The notes: generated by a model not told the origin, from the sequence alone. 64,000 nucleotides of DNA from Anaerolineae bacterium (GCA_022822305.1 JAJEBY010000003.1:496001-560000); one strand, 5' to 3'. Counted from the first letter of the stretch, positions 25,940-36,472 are shown. Made by a program: numbers and translations.

Positions 25940-27577
25940 CTATAACGACTCTAGCGAGATGGCTTCATCCGACGCTGCGCAATCGGGCGGGATGTCGCTC
26001 TCGTCATGGATATCCTCTCCGTGGCGCAACTTCAACTCCCGATCATCAATGACGAAATAAGCGGCCACGGCGCTAACGGCGCAGCCGGCGGCGCCGATCC
26101 ACATCAAGATGTTGAAGGTAGCGGCGAAGGATTCGCGGATCACTTGATTAATGTTCTCCTGCTCTTCAGACGACAGCCAATCCGGGATTGATGTCTCAAC
26201 CAGGTCGCCGGCGTCCGCGGCCAGGTGTGTCTGCGCATCCTCGGGCAGCGAGCGAATGTAGGAATCGTTCATCAGCAGTTGACCAAACCAGCTAATCGCG
26301 AGCCCGCCCAAAACGCCGACAACCAGAACTTGCCCAACGCGTGTCATGGTGTTGTTGACACCGGAAGCGATCCCGGCATTGGCTTCCGGCGCCGATGCCA
26401 TCGCCGCCATCGTCAAAGGCGCGAATGACAATCCGAATCCGAATCCAAACAGGACGACCGGTAAGAAAAATGTGCTCAAGTATTCCGATTCGCCGCCCGT
26501 AACACCAACATTGCCAAAGAATAAGAATCCCAAGGCGACGATGACTAGTCCGAGCGCCATCGGCAGCCTTGGTCCACGCCGATCCAGCAGCGGTCCAACC
26601 TTCGTTGAACCCAAGGTCGCGACCAGTATCAGTGGGATAATCGAAAGTCCGGTGAAGGTGGCGCTATAGCCTTGTACTTGAATGAGATTAAGCGGCAGAT
26701 ATAGCAGAGCCGGTTGTATCACGCCGTGAAAAACCAGGGTGATCCAGTTGGCCGCGCTGAAAGTACGCGACTTGAACAACCGAAGCGGCAATATAGCGTG
26801 CTTGCTTTCCCGTTCGTCGCGCAGAAACACGATCAGAGCAACAGATCCAACGACAATCGATCCAATTATTCTCGGGCTGCCGAAGCCATAGGTCGAACTC
26901 TCGATGAAACCGTAAGTAACCCCGGCCAGGCCAACAATAATCAGCAGCGCGCCCACAATGCTCATGCGCCTGGGCATGTCTCTGTCATAGCTTTCAGGGA
27001 CAGATCGAATCAAGACAATGGCGGCGAAGATTCCCAAGGGGATATGAATCAAGAATACCAGCCGCCACATGCCGAGATCGGTGACCACGCCGGCAAAAAA
27101 CGGCGCCAGGCCGGCCATCAATACCGTAAATCCCGACCAAAGACCAATTGCCCATCCCTGACCCTTCCGACTGTAAAAGGCGGAGACGATGGCCAGGCTG
27201 TTGGGAACGATCATCGAACTGCCGATGCCCTGTGCCAGGCGACCGGCGATTATGATATTCGTTGTGGTCGCAAAGCCGCAGATCACGGACGCCAAGCCGA
27301 ACAGCAGAATGCCTATCAAGCAAACGCGCTTGCGCCCGTAGTGATCGCCCAGCGATCCCGTCACCACGATCAGCGATGCTTGTACCATGACATAGGCGTT
27401 GGGAATCCAGATGAGATCCGCGCCTCGCGCCCCAAGCTCTACCTGAATCGAAGGCAGCGCGACATTGAGAGACGAGCTGGCGACGAAAGCCATACTGGCC
27501 GCTGCGATGGTGGCAAACAGCACCCAGACGCCTGTGGCGGCAGAGTCTTTCACTTTTGGAGTTTCCAAAATAACCAT
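25940..27577 (-). CDS. MFS drug exporter, 14-helix (DHA2) type
   Basis: 545 residues from ATG 27577. Some 14 hydrophobic helices. The A-motif in the first loop reads GSLGDHYGRKRV, and motif C features appear around helix 5 (GLAPFFAGVVTDLG). Such proteins export hydrophobic compounds in exchange for protons. The C-terminal tail is soluble and acidic. Codon use is less G+C-rich than that of its neighbours. No regulator is adjacent. Confidence 0.9.
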   Translation of the reverse strand: MVILETPKVKDSAATGVWVLFATIAAASMAFVASSSLNVALPSIQVELGARGADLIWIPNAYVMVQASLIVVTGSLGDHYGRKRVCLIGILLFGLASVICGFATTTNIIIAGRLAQGIGSSMIVPNSLAIVSAFYSRKGQGWAIGLWSGFTVLMAGLAPFFAGVVTDLGMWRLVFLIHIPLGIFAAIVLIRSVPESYDRDMPRRMSIVGALLIIVGLAGVTYGFIESSTYGFGSPRIIGSIVVGSVALIVFLRDERESKHAILPLRLFKSRTFSAANWITLVFHGVIQPALLYLPLNLIQVQGYSATFTGLSIIPLILVATLGSTKVGPLLDRRGPRLPMALGLVIVALGFLFFGNVGVTGGESEYLSTFFLPVVLFGFGFGLSFAPLTMAAMASAPEANAGIASGVNNTMTRVGQVLVVGVLGGLAISWFGQLLMNDSYIRSLPEDAQTHLAADAGDLVETSIPDWLSSEEQENINQVIRESFAATFNILMWIGAAGCAVSAVAAYFVIDDRELKLRHGEDIHDESDIPPDCAASDEAISLESL

Positions 27578-27842
27578 AATTTCATTACGAATTGTGTACA
27601 AATCTAGTATCAGCATACCATAAGATATTGCAAAAGGTTTGGTTATGCACGGAAATCGACCTTTCTGCGATTAGAGACTCCCACTGGGCGCTTGCCGATA
27701 TTTTGAAGACCGAGCGTCGAAATCGTGACAAGAGGTCAACCAACGGCAGCCGCTCCTCGGTCAGCCGATTGGAGCGATTTGAATCAAGACGGGCAAACGA
27801 CATCGCTGCGCTCCAAAATACGTCGACTCGTCCCGTCACCTG

Positions 27843-28073
27843 TCAATTGTCACGCAGGTCGCGGAGTTCTTTTTCCAGCTCGGTACGGCGTTCTGCGCTG
27901 GCTTTGCGCCCGGCAGTCAGCGCGCGCCGATAGTGTGATTCCCAATTGTCGCGCAGTTCCGCAGAAGTGAAGGGAGAAAAGAAGCTGACCAGAATGGCGC
28001 CGAGCGCGGCGCCGATGCTCAAGCCAAATAACATGCTCAAGAGCTTTCGCAACGTAACATCCTCATCTGCCAA
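27843..28073 (-). CDS. YtxH-like small membrane protein
   Basis: 76 residues. One glycine-rich membrane helix (LLSMLFGLSIGAALGAILVSFF, about 11-32) followed by a basic, coiled C-terminal half (RRALTAGRKASAERRTELEKELRDLRD). This is the layout of YtxH/gas-vesicle-GvpP-like proteins of unknown role, often linked with cell-envelope stress. Short, but the helix plus coiled tail is not random. Confidence 0.7.
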   Translation of the reverse strand: MADEDVTLRKLLSMLFGLSIGAALGAILVSFFSPFTSAELRDNWESHYRRALTAGRKASAERRTELEKELRDLRDN

Positions 28074-28125
28074 GGTTAGTGAGGTTTACGCATACTTCGG
28101 TAAACCATATTGAGGCGTACCATAC

Positions 28126-28398
28126 TCATAACAATAGCAACATCGGTGGCAGCGCGACGATGAGCCCAAAGGCGCCCATGCCGTAGGGCAGCGTCACAAA
28201 CAGCACGCCAGCAACGGCCGCGCAGACGATACCGGCGTCGCGGCAAAATCGTTCCCAGCGACCGGTGGCGTTACTGTAGAATCTCTCGCGGAACCAATCA
28301 AAACGCTCCACCGTGCGCCAAACCGTCGCCTCGCGGTATAGCAAATGCATCGCAATATACCACCAGAATGATGCCACAATGATCTGCAATATCCACAT
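28126..28398 (-). CDS. Small membrane protein of unknown function
   Basis: 90 residues from ATG 28398, with a strong ribosome site GGGGAGG. One hydrophobic segment at the N-terminus (about 3-20), a central Arg/Trp/Glu-rich stretch (TVERFDWFRERFYSNATGRWERF) and one or two helices at the C-terminus ending in LLLL. No family recognised. It lies between the YtxH-like gene and priA, both on the same strand. Confidence 0.6.
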   Translation of the reverse strand: MWILQIIVASFWWYIAMHLLYREATVWRTVERFDWFRERFYSNATGRWERFCRDAGIVCAAVAGVLFVTLPYGMGAFGLIVALPPMLLLL

Positions 28399-28457
28399 CA
28401 CAGCGCCTCCCCGCTTGCATTGTAGCTACTTTGTAAAGTTGTGACAACGATGGGGCG

Positions 28458-31235
28458 CTACAGCAGATCAATCGGATCGAGATCAATCTGCCAGCCCGGT
28501 TCGATTGTGAGCGCATCAATAATGGCGCGCGGGTCCGGTCCACGCAGCAACACGTGCCAGCGATAGCGACGATCGATCCGGCTGAAAAAACAAGGCGCGG
28601 GTCCGATCAAGCTGGTTGCGGAGCGATCTTGCGCTTCCAGTATCACACGCAATTGCTCGGCGGCGGCTTCCGCTTGCGCTTGAGCTTTGCGCGGATCAGT
28701 ATGGTAGAACACGATCCGCGCCAGGCGACGAAAAGGTGGATAGCCCAACTCGCGGCGAAACGCCAATTCGTGCTCGACAAAGGCTTCATAATCATGGTTA
28801 GCCGCCGCCTGAATGACGTAGTGCTCGGGTTGATAGGTCTGCAACACGACCTTGCCGCCAAGCACGCCCCGCCCCGCGCGTCCCGCCACTTGCGTCAAGA
28901 GTTGGAAGATGCGTTCGCCGGCGCGGAAGTCCGGCAGCGCCAGACCGGGATCGGCGCTCACCACGCCAACCAGCGTAACCAGCGGCAGATCCAGACCTTT
29001 GGCGATCATCTGTGTGCCGATGAGCACGTCCGCCTTACCCTCGATGAAGCGCTGCAGTATCTCGTAGTGCCTTTGTGGTTTGCTGGCGCTATCGACATCC
29101 CAGCGCAAGGTGCGGGCGGCGGGAAAGAGCTGGCCGACAGCTTCGTCAACCTGCTGAGTGCCGGCGCCAAAATAACGAATGCGCTTCGAACTGCATTCCG
29201 GGCATTGAACCGGCTGAGACTGTCGATAGCCGCAATGATGGCAGCGCAGCGACTGATCAATCCGATGCCAGGTCATCGGTGTATCACAGCGAGCGCAGGT
29301 TTGCACGAAACCGCAATCTCTACAAAATACATAAGTCGCTTGTCCGCGCCGGTTAAGCAGCAGCATCGTCTGCTCGCCGCGCTCCAGCGCATCGGACAAG
29401 CTCGTCTGCAATTCGCGGCTGAACATATGCGTGTTGCCCGCTCGTAACTCCCGCCGCATATCCACGACCGAGACCGGCGGCAGCCCAATATGCAGGGCAT
29501 CGGCGAGATCGGGCTGATAGCGGGATTCGACGCGCGCGCGCTGCGCCTGCTGGTGAATGCGCTGTCGATGCCCCATGATGCGATTGGGCAGGCGCAGGTA
29601 AGTGTATTCGCCTTTCCGGGCGCGATACCAGGTCCGCAAATCGGGTGTGGCGCTGCCGAGAATGAGCGCGCCTCCGTGCAGACCCATGAGGTATGAAGCC
29701 GCGTCGCGGGCGTGATACTGCGGCTGGTTCATCCAGGCCACCTGCTTGTAGCTGCCATCATGCTCCTCGTCGAGGATGACCAGTCCAACATCGGGCAGAG
29801 GAGTGAACAGCGCCGATCGCGTGCCGACCACCACCTTGATCTGGCCTTGACGCGCGCGCTGCCAGGTATCGTAGCGCTCGCCGACGGGCAGGCTGCCGTG
29901 CACGATCGCGACCTGACGCGGAAAGCGCTCTGATACGCGGCGGATCGTCTGCGGCGTCAAAGCGATCTCCGGCACCAGAAATATCGCTTGCCTCCCCTGC
30001 CGTAACGTTTCACCGATGGCGCGCAGATAGATCTCGGTTTTGCCGCTTCCGGTCACGCCGTGCAAGAGAAAACGCGCGCGCGCGTCGTCTTCACCTTCGT
30101 CCATTAACAACGCGCGTTTGATAACGTCCCAGACGGCTTGCTGATCGGGCGTGAGTTTGGGTGGGCTATCCGGAACAAAATCGAAGTCGCGCAGCGAATC
30201 GCGCCAGACTTGTTCCTCTCGAATCGCGACCAGACCGGCTCGCTCCAGCTTCTTGATCTGGTTGACGCTGGCGCCCGATGTTTCCCGCAGCTCCGCAAGC
30301 GTAAGGCTGGGATCCGCGTCGGAGATTTCCCGCAGCAGCGCAGCATACACCGCAGTGCCTCGCCAGGTCTCCAGCAGCTTCGCCACTTCAGCCGACGTCG
30401 CTTCCAGAAAAACCAGATCTTGCTGACCGCGTTCGGTGCGCTCGACGAAAACCAGACCCTCGTCGATCAGCCTGCGCAATGGCGCCCGGTTCTTGGCGCC
30501 GACCAGAGACAGCGCGTCTTCCACGCCGAGCGCATCGTCGTCGCTGCCGGCAATCAGCTCGAGCAAGTCGGCATGCTTGGTGCTTCGCCCCAGCGTCCCA
30601 ACGATGTCATCGATCCTGTCGGCGGCGTACCGGGGATAGATGCGCTTCGTCGTCTTCTTTTTTGCGACCGGCGGCGCCAGGACGGATTCGCTGCCGACCA
30701 TGCTCAGCGTGTGCAATCGGTTCAATTCCCGCTCGACTTGCAGATTGGGAAAAGCCGCCTTAATCTGGCCCAGCCGTTTAGGTCCGCGTTTGTGGAGATA
30801 TGCCAACAGCTCCCGATCCAAAGGCATATCTGGGGTGACAGCAGCGCCCGGCAAAGTCAATTGCTGCGGTTGATCGTCCGCGAATCTATCGGCGAGGAAA
30901 TGAAACAGCCGATCGGAGCGGCCGGTGAAGCCCGGCGGCAGCATCAACCAAATGCAGGCGCCGATGGGCGAAAGCGTAGTTTCGCTCAGCCAGCGCGCCA
31001 GCTCCAGCGCTTCGGCGGACAGTACGGGCTGCGGATCGAGCAATTCGATGATCGGCTTGGTCTTGGGGATGGCGCTTTCGTCCTTGAAGGCAACGATCAC
31101 GCCCGGTTCCATCGCCACGCGGAATTCAACGCGCGCCAATGATCCAGCCGCCAGTTTGTCTTCCAGCTCTGGCGGGATATGATAGGTGAAGGTTCGATTG
31201 ACCGGCGCCTGCAGCGCGACTTCGGCGTAGCGCAT
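28458..31235 (-). CDS. priA: Primosomal protein N' (PriA helicase)
   Basis: 925 residues, longer than the usual 730-830. PriA reloads the replicative helicase at stalled forks. Visible parts: the N-terminal 3'-end-binding domain, a Walker A motif GVTGSGKT (393-400), DEEH (489-492), the zinc-binding Cys pairs (CRDCGFVQTCARC ... CHHCG ... CPEC) and the C-terminal helicase lobe with VAGRAGRG. The extra length lies between the N-terminal domain and the helicase core (about 120-350), which holds two stretches that look like winged helices (LGQIKAAFPNLQVERELNRL; LAELRETSGASVNQIKKLERAG). Confidence 0.95.
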   Translation of the reverse strand: MRYAEVALQAPVNRTFTYHIPPELEDKLAAGSLARVEFRVAMEPGVIVAFKDESAIPKTKPIIELLDPQPVLSAEALELARWLSETTLSPIGACIWLMLPPGFTGRSDRLFHFLADRFADDQPQQLTLPGAAVTPDMPLDRELLAYLHKRGPKRLGQIKAAFPNLQVERELNRLHTLSMVGSESVLAPPVAKKKTTKRIYPRYAADRIDDIVGTLGRSTKHADLLELIAGSDDDALGVEDALSLVGAKNRAPLRRLIDEGLVFVERTERGQQDLVFLEATSAEVAKLLETWRGTAVYAALLREISDADPSLTLAELRETSGASVNQIKKLERAGLVAIREEQVWRDSLRDFDFVPDSPPKLTPDQQAVWDVIKRALLMDEGEDDARARFLLHGVTGSGKTEIYLRAIGETLRQGRQAIFLVPEIALTPQTIRRVSERFPRQVAIVHGSLPVGERYDTWQRARQGQIKVVVGTRSALFTPLPDVGLVILDEEHDGSYKQVAWMNQPQYHARDAASYLMGLHGGALILGSATPDLRTWYRARKGEYTYLRLPNRIMGHRQRIHQQAQRARVESRYQPDLADALHIGLPPVSVVDMRRELRAGNTHMFSRELQTSLSDALERGEQTMLLLNRRGQATYVFCRDCGFVQTCARCDTPMTWHRIDQSLRCHHCGYRQSQPVQCPECSSKRIRYFGAGTQQVDEAVGQLFPAARTLRWDVDSASKPQRHYEILQRFIEGKADVLIGTQMIAKGLDLPLVTLVGVVSADPGLALPDFRAGERIFQLLTQVAGRAGRGVLGGKVVLQTYQPEHYVIQAAANHDYEAFVEHELAFRRELGYPPFRRLARIVFYHTDPRKAQAQAEAAAEQLRVILEAQDRSATSLIGPAPCFFSRIDRRYRWHVLLRGPDPRAIIDALTIEPGWQIDLDPIDLL

Positions 31236-31404
31236 GGCTAGATGCCCCGATGTTGTGCCATCGTAGGGATTAGAATTGTATGCCAGCGTGGCGGGGTCGC
31301 CAACGTCTGCTTTGCTGACGCGAGCGAATTGATCCGGTCACATATTTAGAATCGCGCCGCTACAGGATTGCGTCCAGGAAACATAACCGAGGCAGCCAGG
31401 GCAC

Positions 31405-32238
31405 ATGGGACAAACAGAGCCACTGACGCTCGCGCTAACGCAACGGATACTGCGTTATCTGGGGCTGCCAGATTCGCCAAAGGCCGATCGCGCGACCCTG
31501 AAACGGCTGATTGATCGGTACACGCGGCTGGTGCCTTGGGAGAGCTTCTCGCGCCTGTCGCGTCGCGCGCGGCATCGCCGGGACGAAGACTGCGCGGTTC
31601 TGGGCGCGGCATTTTGGGAGTACGCGCTGAATCATGGCACGGGCGGCACCTGCTTCGAAAGCAACTACGCTTTTTTCAGTTTGCTGCTGAGTCTGGGCTA
31701 CGAAGGCTATCTGACCATCAACAACATGGGGAATCAGATCGGCTGTCACACGGCCATCGTCGTCTTTACTGACGGCGAAAAACTTATGGTGGATGTTGGT
31801 CTGCCGATTTATGCCGTGTTGCCCATCCGCGCCGGCGCAACCACGACGGCAAAGAGCCGTTTCTTCAACTATACCGTCGAACCACTGGGCGACAGCCGCT
31901 ATGACATTTGGCGCGACCCGCATCCGGATGGCAACGCGTTTACCCTGATCGACCAGCCCATTGCCGATCCGGACTACCGTCTGGCTGCCGTGGCTGATTA
32001 TCAGCCGGGCAGCGGCCACTTTCTGGACAAAGTTGTGATCAACAAGGTGATCGACGGCAACTTGTGGCGATTCAACAGCGCGGATCCGCCGCCGCGAATC
32101 GAAGTATTCGTGAGCGGGCAAAAACATGAAATCCCGCTAGCGACTGACCCCGCGAGCCAACTTGCCGCTGAATTCAAGGCAGACCGCGATCTCATCGCCG
32201 CAGCGCTGCAGATTGTGGGAGCAAAATCTAAGAACTGA
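31405..32238 (+). CDS. Arylamine N-acetyltransferase family protein
   Basis: 277 residues. The NAT catalytic triad is intact: Cys83 in GTGGTCFE, His115 in GCHTAIVV and Asp130 in VDVGLP. NATs transfer acetyl groups from acetyl-CoA to arylamines or hydrazines; some bacterial relatives close amide rings in antibiotic synthesis. The C-terminal third is less conserved. It faces away from priA, about 170 bases apart. No biosynthetic cluster is adjacent, so a detoxifying or housekeeping role is likely. Confidence 0.88.
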   Translation: MGQTEPLTLALTQRILRYLGLPDSPKADRATLKRLIDRYTRLVPWESFSRLSRRARHRRDEDCAVLGAAFWEYALNHGTGGTCFESNYAFFSLLLSLGYEGYLTINNMGNQIGCHTAIVVFTDGEKLMVDVGLPIYAVLPIRAGATTTAKSRFFNYTVEPLGDSRYDIWRDPHPDGNAFTLIDQPIADPDYRLAAVADYQPGSGHFLDKVVINKVIDGNLWRFNSADPPPRIEVFVSGQKHEIPLATDPASQLAAEFKADRDLIAAALQIVGAKSKN

Positions 32239-32685
32239 CCACCGAGATCACAGCCGCTCGGCGGCAGCGAATAGGTCCGCCGCGCTCACACAAAGTATCA
32301 AACTCGCTCCTTGAATGAGCAAGGAGGCTTATCTAACGAGGGTGTAGCAACAACAAATCAATGCAAAATAAGGAGACACTGTAGGGGCGTCTCGCTGAGC
32401 CCCCCCTGGCATTGCGGCCCTTTGCGGCGATTACCCGCGGGCTTCGCGCGAGCCGCGCCGGGTGGAAAGCAATAGAATAAAAATTGCCGCTTCGCTCGTT
32501 ATGAGCTAGACTGGCGAACAGGTCGCATTCGACCGACTTGTTGTAAGGTTCCCGGGACCCGCAAAGTTTCGACGCGATTCCTGTCCCGGCAACTCCCAAG
32601 ACTCTAAGACGCAAGTGCCTTCACGTCCAGCAAAACACTCGTATTGGCAAGGTGGATTGTCGTGCGACTTTGCTGCGGAGCGCGC
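32239..32685. other. Intergenic stretch with repeat fragments
   Basis: 447 bases without a credible gene. It starts with CCACCGAGATCACAGCC (about 32239-32255), similar to 42882-42898. It carries the second copy of the ACACTGTAGGGGCG repeat edge (32376-32389), followed by a G/C-rich palindromic stretch to about 32465. The ribosome site of the next gene (GGAG) is at its right end. Confidence 0.5.
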
Positions 32686-34257
32686 ATGAATCGCATACCA
32701 TACACCGCCGATTGCATCGAGATTCTGAAAGACGGCCTGCCAAAACTCATTGGTCACTGGATTGCCGCCGCGCTGATTATCCTGATCGTGGCAGCGGCCG
32801 CATTCCCTTTCATCGATCGATTTCCGCCCACCATAGATGAGTATACGTCCCTGCTCGATGCGGGTTGGCTCAGTGGCGACACTTATACAGTGCAGGACGT
32901 CATCCAATCACTCCAGATCCACAGCCCGGATAACACGCCAGCCTATTTCATTGTCCTCAACTATTGGGGAATCTTCGTACCTCGAGACATCCCAATGGCG
33001 CGTCTACTGAGCGTTTATGCCTCCCTTTTGGCTCTGGCCTTCATGTGGCGTCTAGCCGTCGACTTTATCTCTCCCGGAGTCGGTTTCGTCGCGGCAGTGC
33101 TGCTCGCCGGCAATGCCTACTTTAACTGGTATGTCATTCATGCCCGCATGTATCCACTGGTCGTATTGACATCCTGCGTCGCGCTTTGGCTGTATCTGCG
33201 CATTCTGTTCCGCCTAACGCGCCCGAAGATTACCGATTATCTTGCGCTTACCTTCGCCGTATTTTTCTTTTGCAATCTGCACTTCTTCAACTTGATTTAC
33301 CTTGCCGCGCTGGCTGGTTTTCACATAGTTTTCGCTCCTAAGAACCGGCGCTGGCTCTTTACAACCGCGGCGGCGCTGCTTGCATTATCGATATTTTCCC
33401 CTTATGCCATTTCGTCGACAGATGCGTTGTTACAGAAGGCGGTAGCGGCCCGTGACGCTAGCCCAGAGCTACAACTCGACGCAATAGGCGGCCTGTGGTA
33501 CTGGTTCAACATTGCGACAAACGCACAGCCACTTTTGCTTGTCGTTCCACTGGCGGGGTTTGCGCGCGTGCTCCGTCACCGTGACAAATGGCGACTCATG
33601 TGGTTGGCGATATGCGGCTCGTGTTTGCTGGCTTTGGCGACAACGGCGCAATTCGGCACAGTCATTGTCTATCAAACCATGCGTTATAATTTGGCAGCTC
33701 TGTCCATAACGCTCTCCTGCTTGGCCGCTGGCGTTTTCGCTTGGCGGCGGCGTGTCATATGGCTATTGGTTTTTGCTCTCGTTTGCTGCGCTCTGGGCCT
33801 GAAGTGGCAACGATCAGGAGACTGGCGCGATTTGCTGGGGAACAGATACAACATTGTTGATGCGCCGCCGATCCACGTCATCTCGCGGATCGCCCGGCAA
33901 ACCCAGCCGCCGCCAAGCTACATAATCTATTTCGCAGACTGGGATTACAGGCAAATGCTCAAGTGGGGCAAGAATAGACGTTGGTCTAATTTTGAGCAAA
34001 CGCAAGAGGAATACTACATTAAGCAGCATGGAATCGAGATTATCAGATTCCAAGAGGTGACCGACGGCGCGATTCTGCCTGATGATTCAGCAAACCCGAT
34101 CTGGCTGGTCTACCGCACCCCACAAATGACCCGCGCGATACAGTCGCGCATTGACGATCTGATGGATCGACTGGCATTCAAACCCTGCGACACGCTGCAC
34201 ATCGCGAATGACACGGTTATCATCAGGTATTTTTCAGACGACACAACCTGTGAGTAG
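32686..34257 (+). CDS. GT39-like membrane glycosyltransferase
   Basis: 523 residues from ATG 32686, GGAG 6 bases upstream. About ten to eleven hydrophobic helices, and an Asp-Glu pair in the first outer loop (PPTIDEYTSLLDAGW) that matches the catalytic acid position of GT-C enzymes. A second loop motif, HSPDNTPAYF, may help bind the donor. The C-terminal 120 residues are a soluble outer domain. Likely moves a sugar from polyprenyl phosphate to an outer acceptor. Composition is slightly A/T-rich compared with neighbours. Confidence 0.75.
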   Translation: MNRIPYTADCIEILKDGLPKLIGHWIAAALIILIVAAAAFPFIDRFPPTIDEYTSLLDAGWLSGDTYTVQDVIQSLQIHSPDNTPAYFIVLNYWGIFVPRDIPMARLLSVYASLLALAFMWRLAVDFISPGVGFVAAVLLAGNAYFNWYVIHARMYPLVVLTSCVALWLYLRILFRLTRPKITDYLALTFAVFFFCNLHFFNLIYLAALAGFHIVFAPKNRRWLFTTAAALLALSIFSPYAISSTDALLQKAVAARDASPELQLDAIGGLWYWFNIATNAQPLLLVVPLAGFARVLRHRDKWRLMWLAICGSCLLALATTAQFGTVIVYQTMRYNLAALSITLSCLAAGVFAWRRRVIWLLVFALVCCALGLKWQRSGDWRDLLGNRYNIVDAPPIHVISRIARQTQPPPSYIIYFADWDYRQMLKWGKNRRWSNFEQTQEEYYIKQHGIEIIRFQEVTDGAILPDDSANPIWLVYRTPQMTRAIQSRIDDLMDRLAFKPCDTLHIANDTVIIRYFSDDTTCE

Positions 34258-34299
34258 CGATTTGCCGCCGCTCAGCGCCACGGAGTTAGCGGCACAGCC

Positions 34300-35391
34300 T
34301 CAAGCCACCGTCACATCCTCGTTCAAATACACATCCTGTATCGCATGCAGCAGGCGAGCGCCATCGGCCAGCGGACGCTGGAAAGCCTTGCGCCCGCTGA
34401 TCAAGCCCATGCCACCCGCGCGTTTGTTGATGACCGCCGTTTTGACCGCATCGGCGAAGTCGTTGGCGCCGCTGGCGCCGCCGGAGTTGATCAAGCCGAC
34501 CTTGCCCATATAACCGTTGGCCACCTGGTAGCGGGTCAGGTCAATCGGATGATCGCTGCTGAGTTCGGAGTAAATGCGGTCGTCAAGCTTGCCGTAAGAT
34601 GAATCGCCGCTGTTGAGCGCCTGGTAACCGCCAGTATGCGTGGGCAGCTTCTGTTTGACAATATCGGCGCCCAGCGTCACGCCAAGGTGATTGGCCTGGC
34701 CGGTGAGATCGGCGCTGGTCTCGTGATTGACGCCGTTGACGCTGAAGGCCGAATTGCGCATGTAACACCAAAGGATGGTGGCCATGCCCAACTCGTGCGC
34801 GTAAGCAAAGGCTTCCGCGACCTCGATCATCTGGCGGCTGGCGTCATCCGAGCCGAAGTACACGGTAGCGCCCACCGCGACCGCGCCCATATCCCAAGCC
34901 TGTCTGACCGTGCCGAACATGATCTGCTCGTAAGTATTGGGATAGGTCACCAGTTCGTTATGATTGATCTTGACGATGAAAGGGACGCGATGCGCGTAGC
35001 GGCGCGCGGTCATGCCCAGCACGCCAAAAGTTGATGCCACCGCGTTGCAGCCGCCTTCAATCGCCAGCTCGATGATCCGCGCCGGGTCGAAATAGGCCGG
35101 GTTAGGCGCGAAGGAAGCGCCGGCCGAATGCTCGATGCCTTGATCGACGGGCAGAATAGACACATAACCCGTGCCCGCCAGGCGGCCATTGTCGTAGATT
35201 TGCTGCAAGCTGCGGATGACTTGTGGATTGCGGTCGCTATTGAGCCAGACGCGCTCGGCGAAATCCGGACCCGGCAGCGCCAAATCGGCTTTAGGAATAG
35301 TGAAACAGCGATGGTTCAAGAGAAAATCGGCTTCATCGCCCAGATAATCCGCAATGCTATCGACCTGCAGGTCGGGATTTGCTATAGCCAT
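34300..35391 (-). CDS. fbaB: Class I fructose-bisphosphate aldolase
   Basis: 363 residues from the second ATG (35391), which has GAGG at 8 bases; the first (35397) is too near it. It belongs to the archaeal-type/FbaB class I aldolases, which cleave fructose 1,6-bisphosphate through a Lys Schiff base without metal. Seen: [16 protein letters not shown] near the N-terminus, [10 protein letters not shown] with a strand Lys, and the phosphate loops INSGGASG and [12 protein letters not shown] near the C-terminus. About the usual length. It converges with the glycosyltransferase gene. Confidence 0.93.
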   Translation of the reverse strand: MAIANPDLQVDSIADYLGDEADFLLNHRCFTIPKADLALPGPDFAERVWLNSDRNPQVIRSLQQIYDNGRLAGTGYVSILPVDQGIEHSAGASFAPNPAYFDPARIIELAIEGGCNAVASTFGVLGMTARRYAHRVPFIVKINHNELVTYPNTYEQIMFGTVRQAWDMGAVAVGATVYFGSDDASRQMIEVAEAFAYAHELGMATILWCYMRNSAFSVNGVNHETSADLTGQANHLGVTLGADIVKQKLPTHTGGYQALNSGDSSYGKLDDRIYSELSSDHPIDLTRYQVANGYMGKVGLINSGGASGANDFADAVKTAVINKRAGGMGLISGRKAFQRPLADGARLLHAIQDVYLNEDVTVA

Positions 35392-35580
35392 TTGCATATC
35401 CTCGGAAATCTAGTTCTGCGCTAGGTCAATTATAGCAGGAATGAAAGCATTAGTACGTGATCTACGGAACCTCCACCGGACGGCGACCGACTTGCGCATC
35501 ATCCGAGGCCCCTTTTCAACTGTCCCTATGCCTGTATCATAGCAGGGCGTATCGCACATTGAATAAGTCGCACGCTCGTT

Positions 35581-36174
35581 ATGACACCACTCGCGAATCT
35601 CGAACAGTTGCGCCAAGCGGCAGAAGCGCGCGATCCGGAGCGCTGCCAATTCCTGCTCAAGTCGCTGTTCATGAGCATGGAGTTCTACTTGGCGCTGGCG
35701 GTGGTCATCGAGCGGACGAATGCATTCCTGCCGGCCTTCGAGCATTACTATCCCGATGGCGGCTTCGCGCGGCAGATCCTGATGCAGATGGTCAATACGG
35801 GCGCCGCCCCGTCACGCCTGCCGCCGGAAGCGCTGCGCGACTTCGAGTATCCGGGAGCGGCCAATTTCATGAAAGCGCTGGCCGATCTGGCGCATGCGCT
35901 GCAGCAAGGACCGCTGCCGCCGCGCATCGGTTTCCTGGTCAGCGCGACGGTCAACGCCATCATGGCCGAGTTGGTCGAGCATTATTATGGGCGGCGTATG
36001 CATCAGTGGCAGATCGTGCGCGAAAACCCCGAAAGCCCTCAAGCGCGTGATATTGCCTATCAATTCTGGATGGATGAGGATGTTGCGCTGCTGGATACCG
36101 ACCATTGGCTGCAGGTGGCCGATAGCATCGAATCGCATCTGCAGCGACAGCTGGGCCCAGGCGATGCGCGCTAA
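35581..36174 (+). CDS. Uncharacterised soluble protein
   Basis: 197 residues, mostly helical, no membrane segment or signal peptide. It begins MTPLANLEQLRQAAEARDPERCQF. It carries conserved-looking blocks (EHYYPDGGFARQILMQMVN; FMKALADLAHALQQGP; ARDIAYQFWMDEDVALLDTD) but no motif I can name. The codon-position G/C bias is typical of real genes here. The small membrane protein at 36205 follows within 30 bases, so the two probably form an operon. Confidence 0.65.
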   Translation: MTPLANLEQLRQAAEARDPERCQFLLKSLFMSMEFYLALAVVIERTNAFLPAFEHYYPDGGFARQILMQMVNTGAAPSRLPPEALRDFEYPGAANFMKALADLAHALQQGPLPPRIGFLVSATVNAIMAELVEHYYGRRMHQWQIVRENPESPQARDIAYQFWMDEDVALLDTDHWLQVADSIESHLQRQLGPGDAR

Positions 36175-36204
36175 AACAAAACCACTGTCGCGAAAGGAAC
36201 CCGC

Positions 36205-36465
36205 GTGTACCTGGTGCTTTTGATCGTCATCAATCTCGCGCTGATGACAACGCTCTTTCTATACGGCGTGTACAAGTTCATGCAGGTGGAAGAGAAACGC
36301 AAACGCAACCAGTTGCAGCTGGATTCGCGCGCGGACATCGCGGAGCTGGAGGCGCTTCTGGGGCAAGACCGCTACGACGAAGCGTTGCAGCGACTGATGC
36401 GCGACGCCGATGTCGATCGTTACACGGCGGAATCGGCATTGAAGCAGCTCAAGAAGGATTCTTAG
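36205..36465 (+). CDS. Small membrane-anchored protein with a C-terminal helical repeat
   Basis: 86 residues, GTG start with AAAGGA a few bases upstream. One N-terminal membrane helix (LVLLIVINLALMTTLFLYGVY), then a basic stretch (EEKRKRN) and a cytoplasmic tail (ALLGQDRYDEALQRLMRDADVDRYTAESALKQLKK). The tail looks like a UBA/TPR-type three-helix fold. Function unknown; probably cotranscribed with 35581. It converges with the GT4 gene 7 bases further. Confidence 0.65.
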   Translation: MYLVLLIVINLALMTTLFLYGVYKFMQVEEKRKRNQLQLDSRADIAELEALLGQDRYDEALQRLMRDADVDRYTAESALKQLKKDS

Positions 36466-36472
36466 GCCGGGC

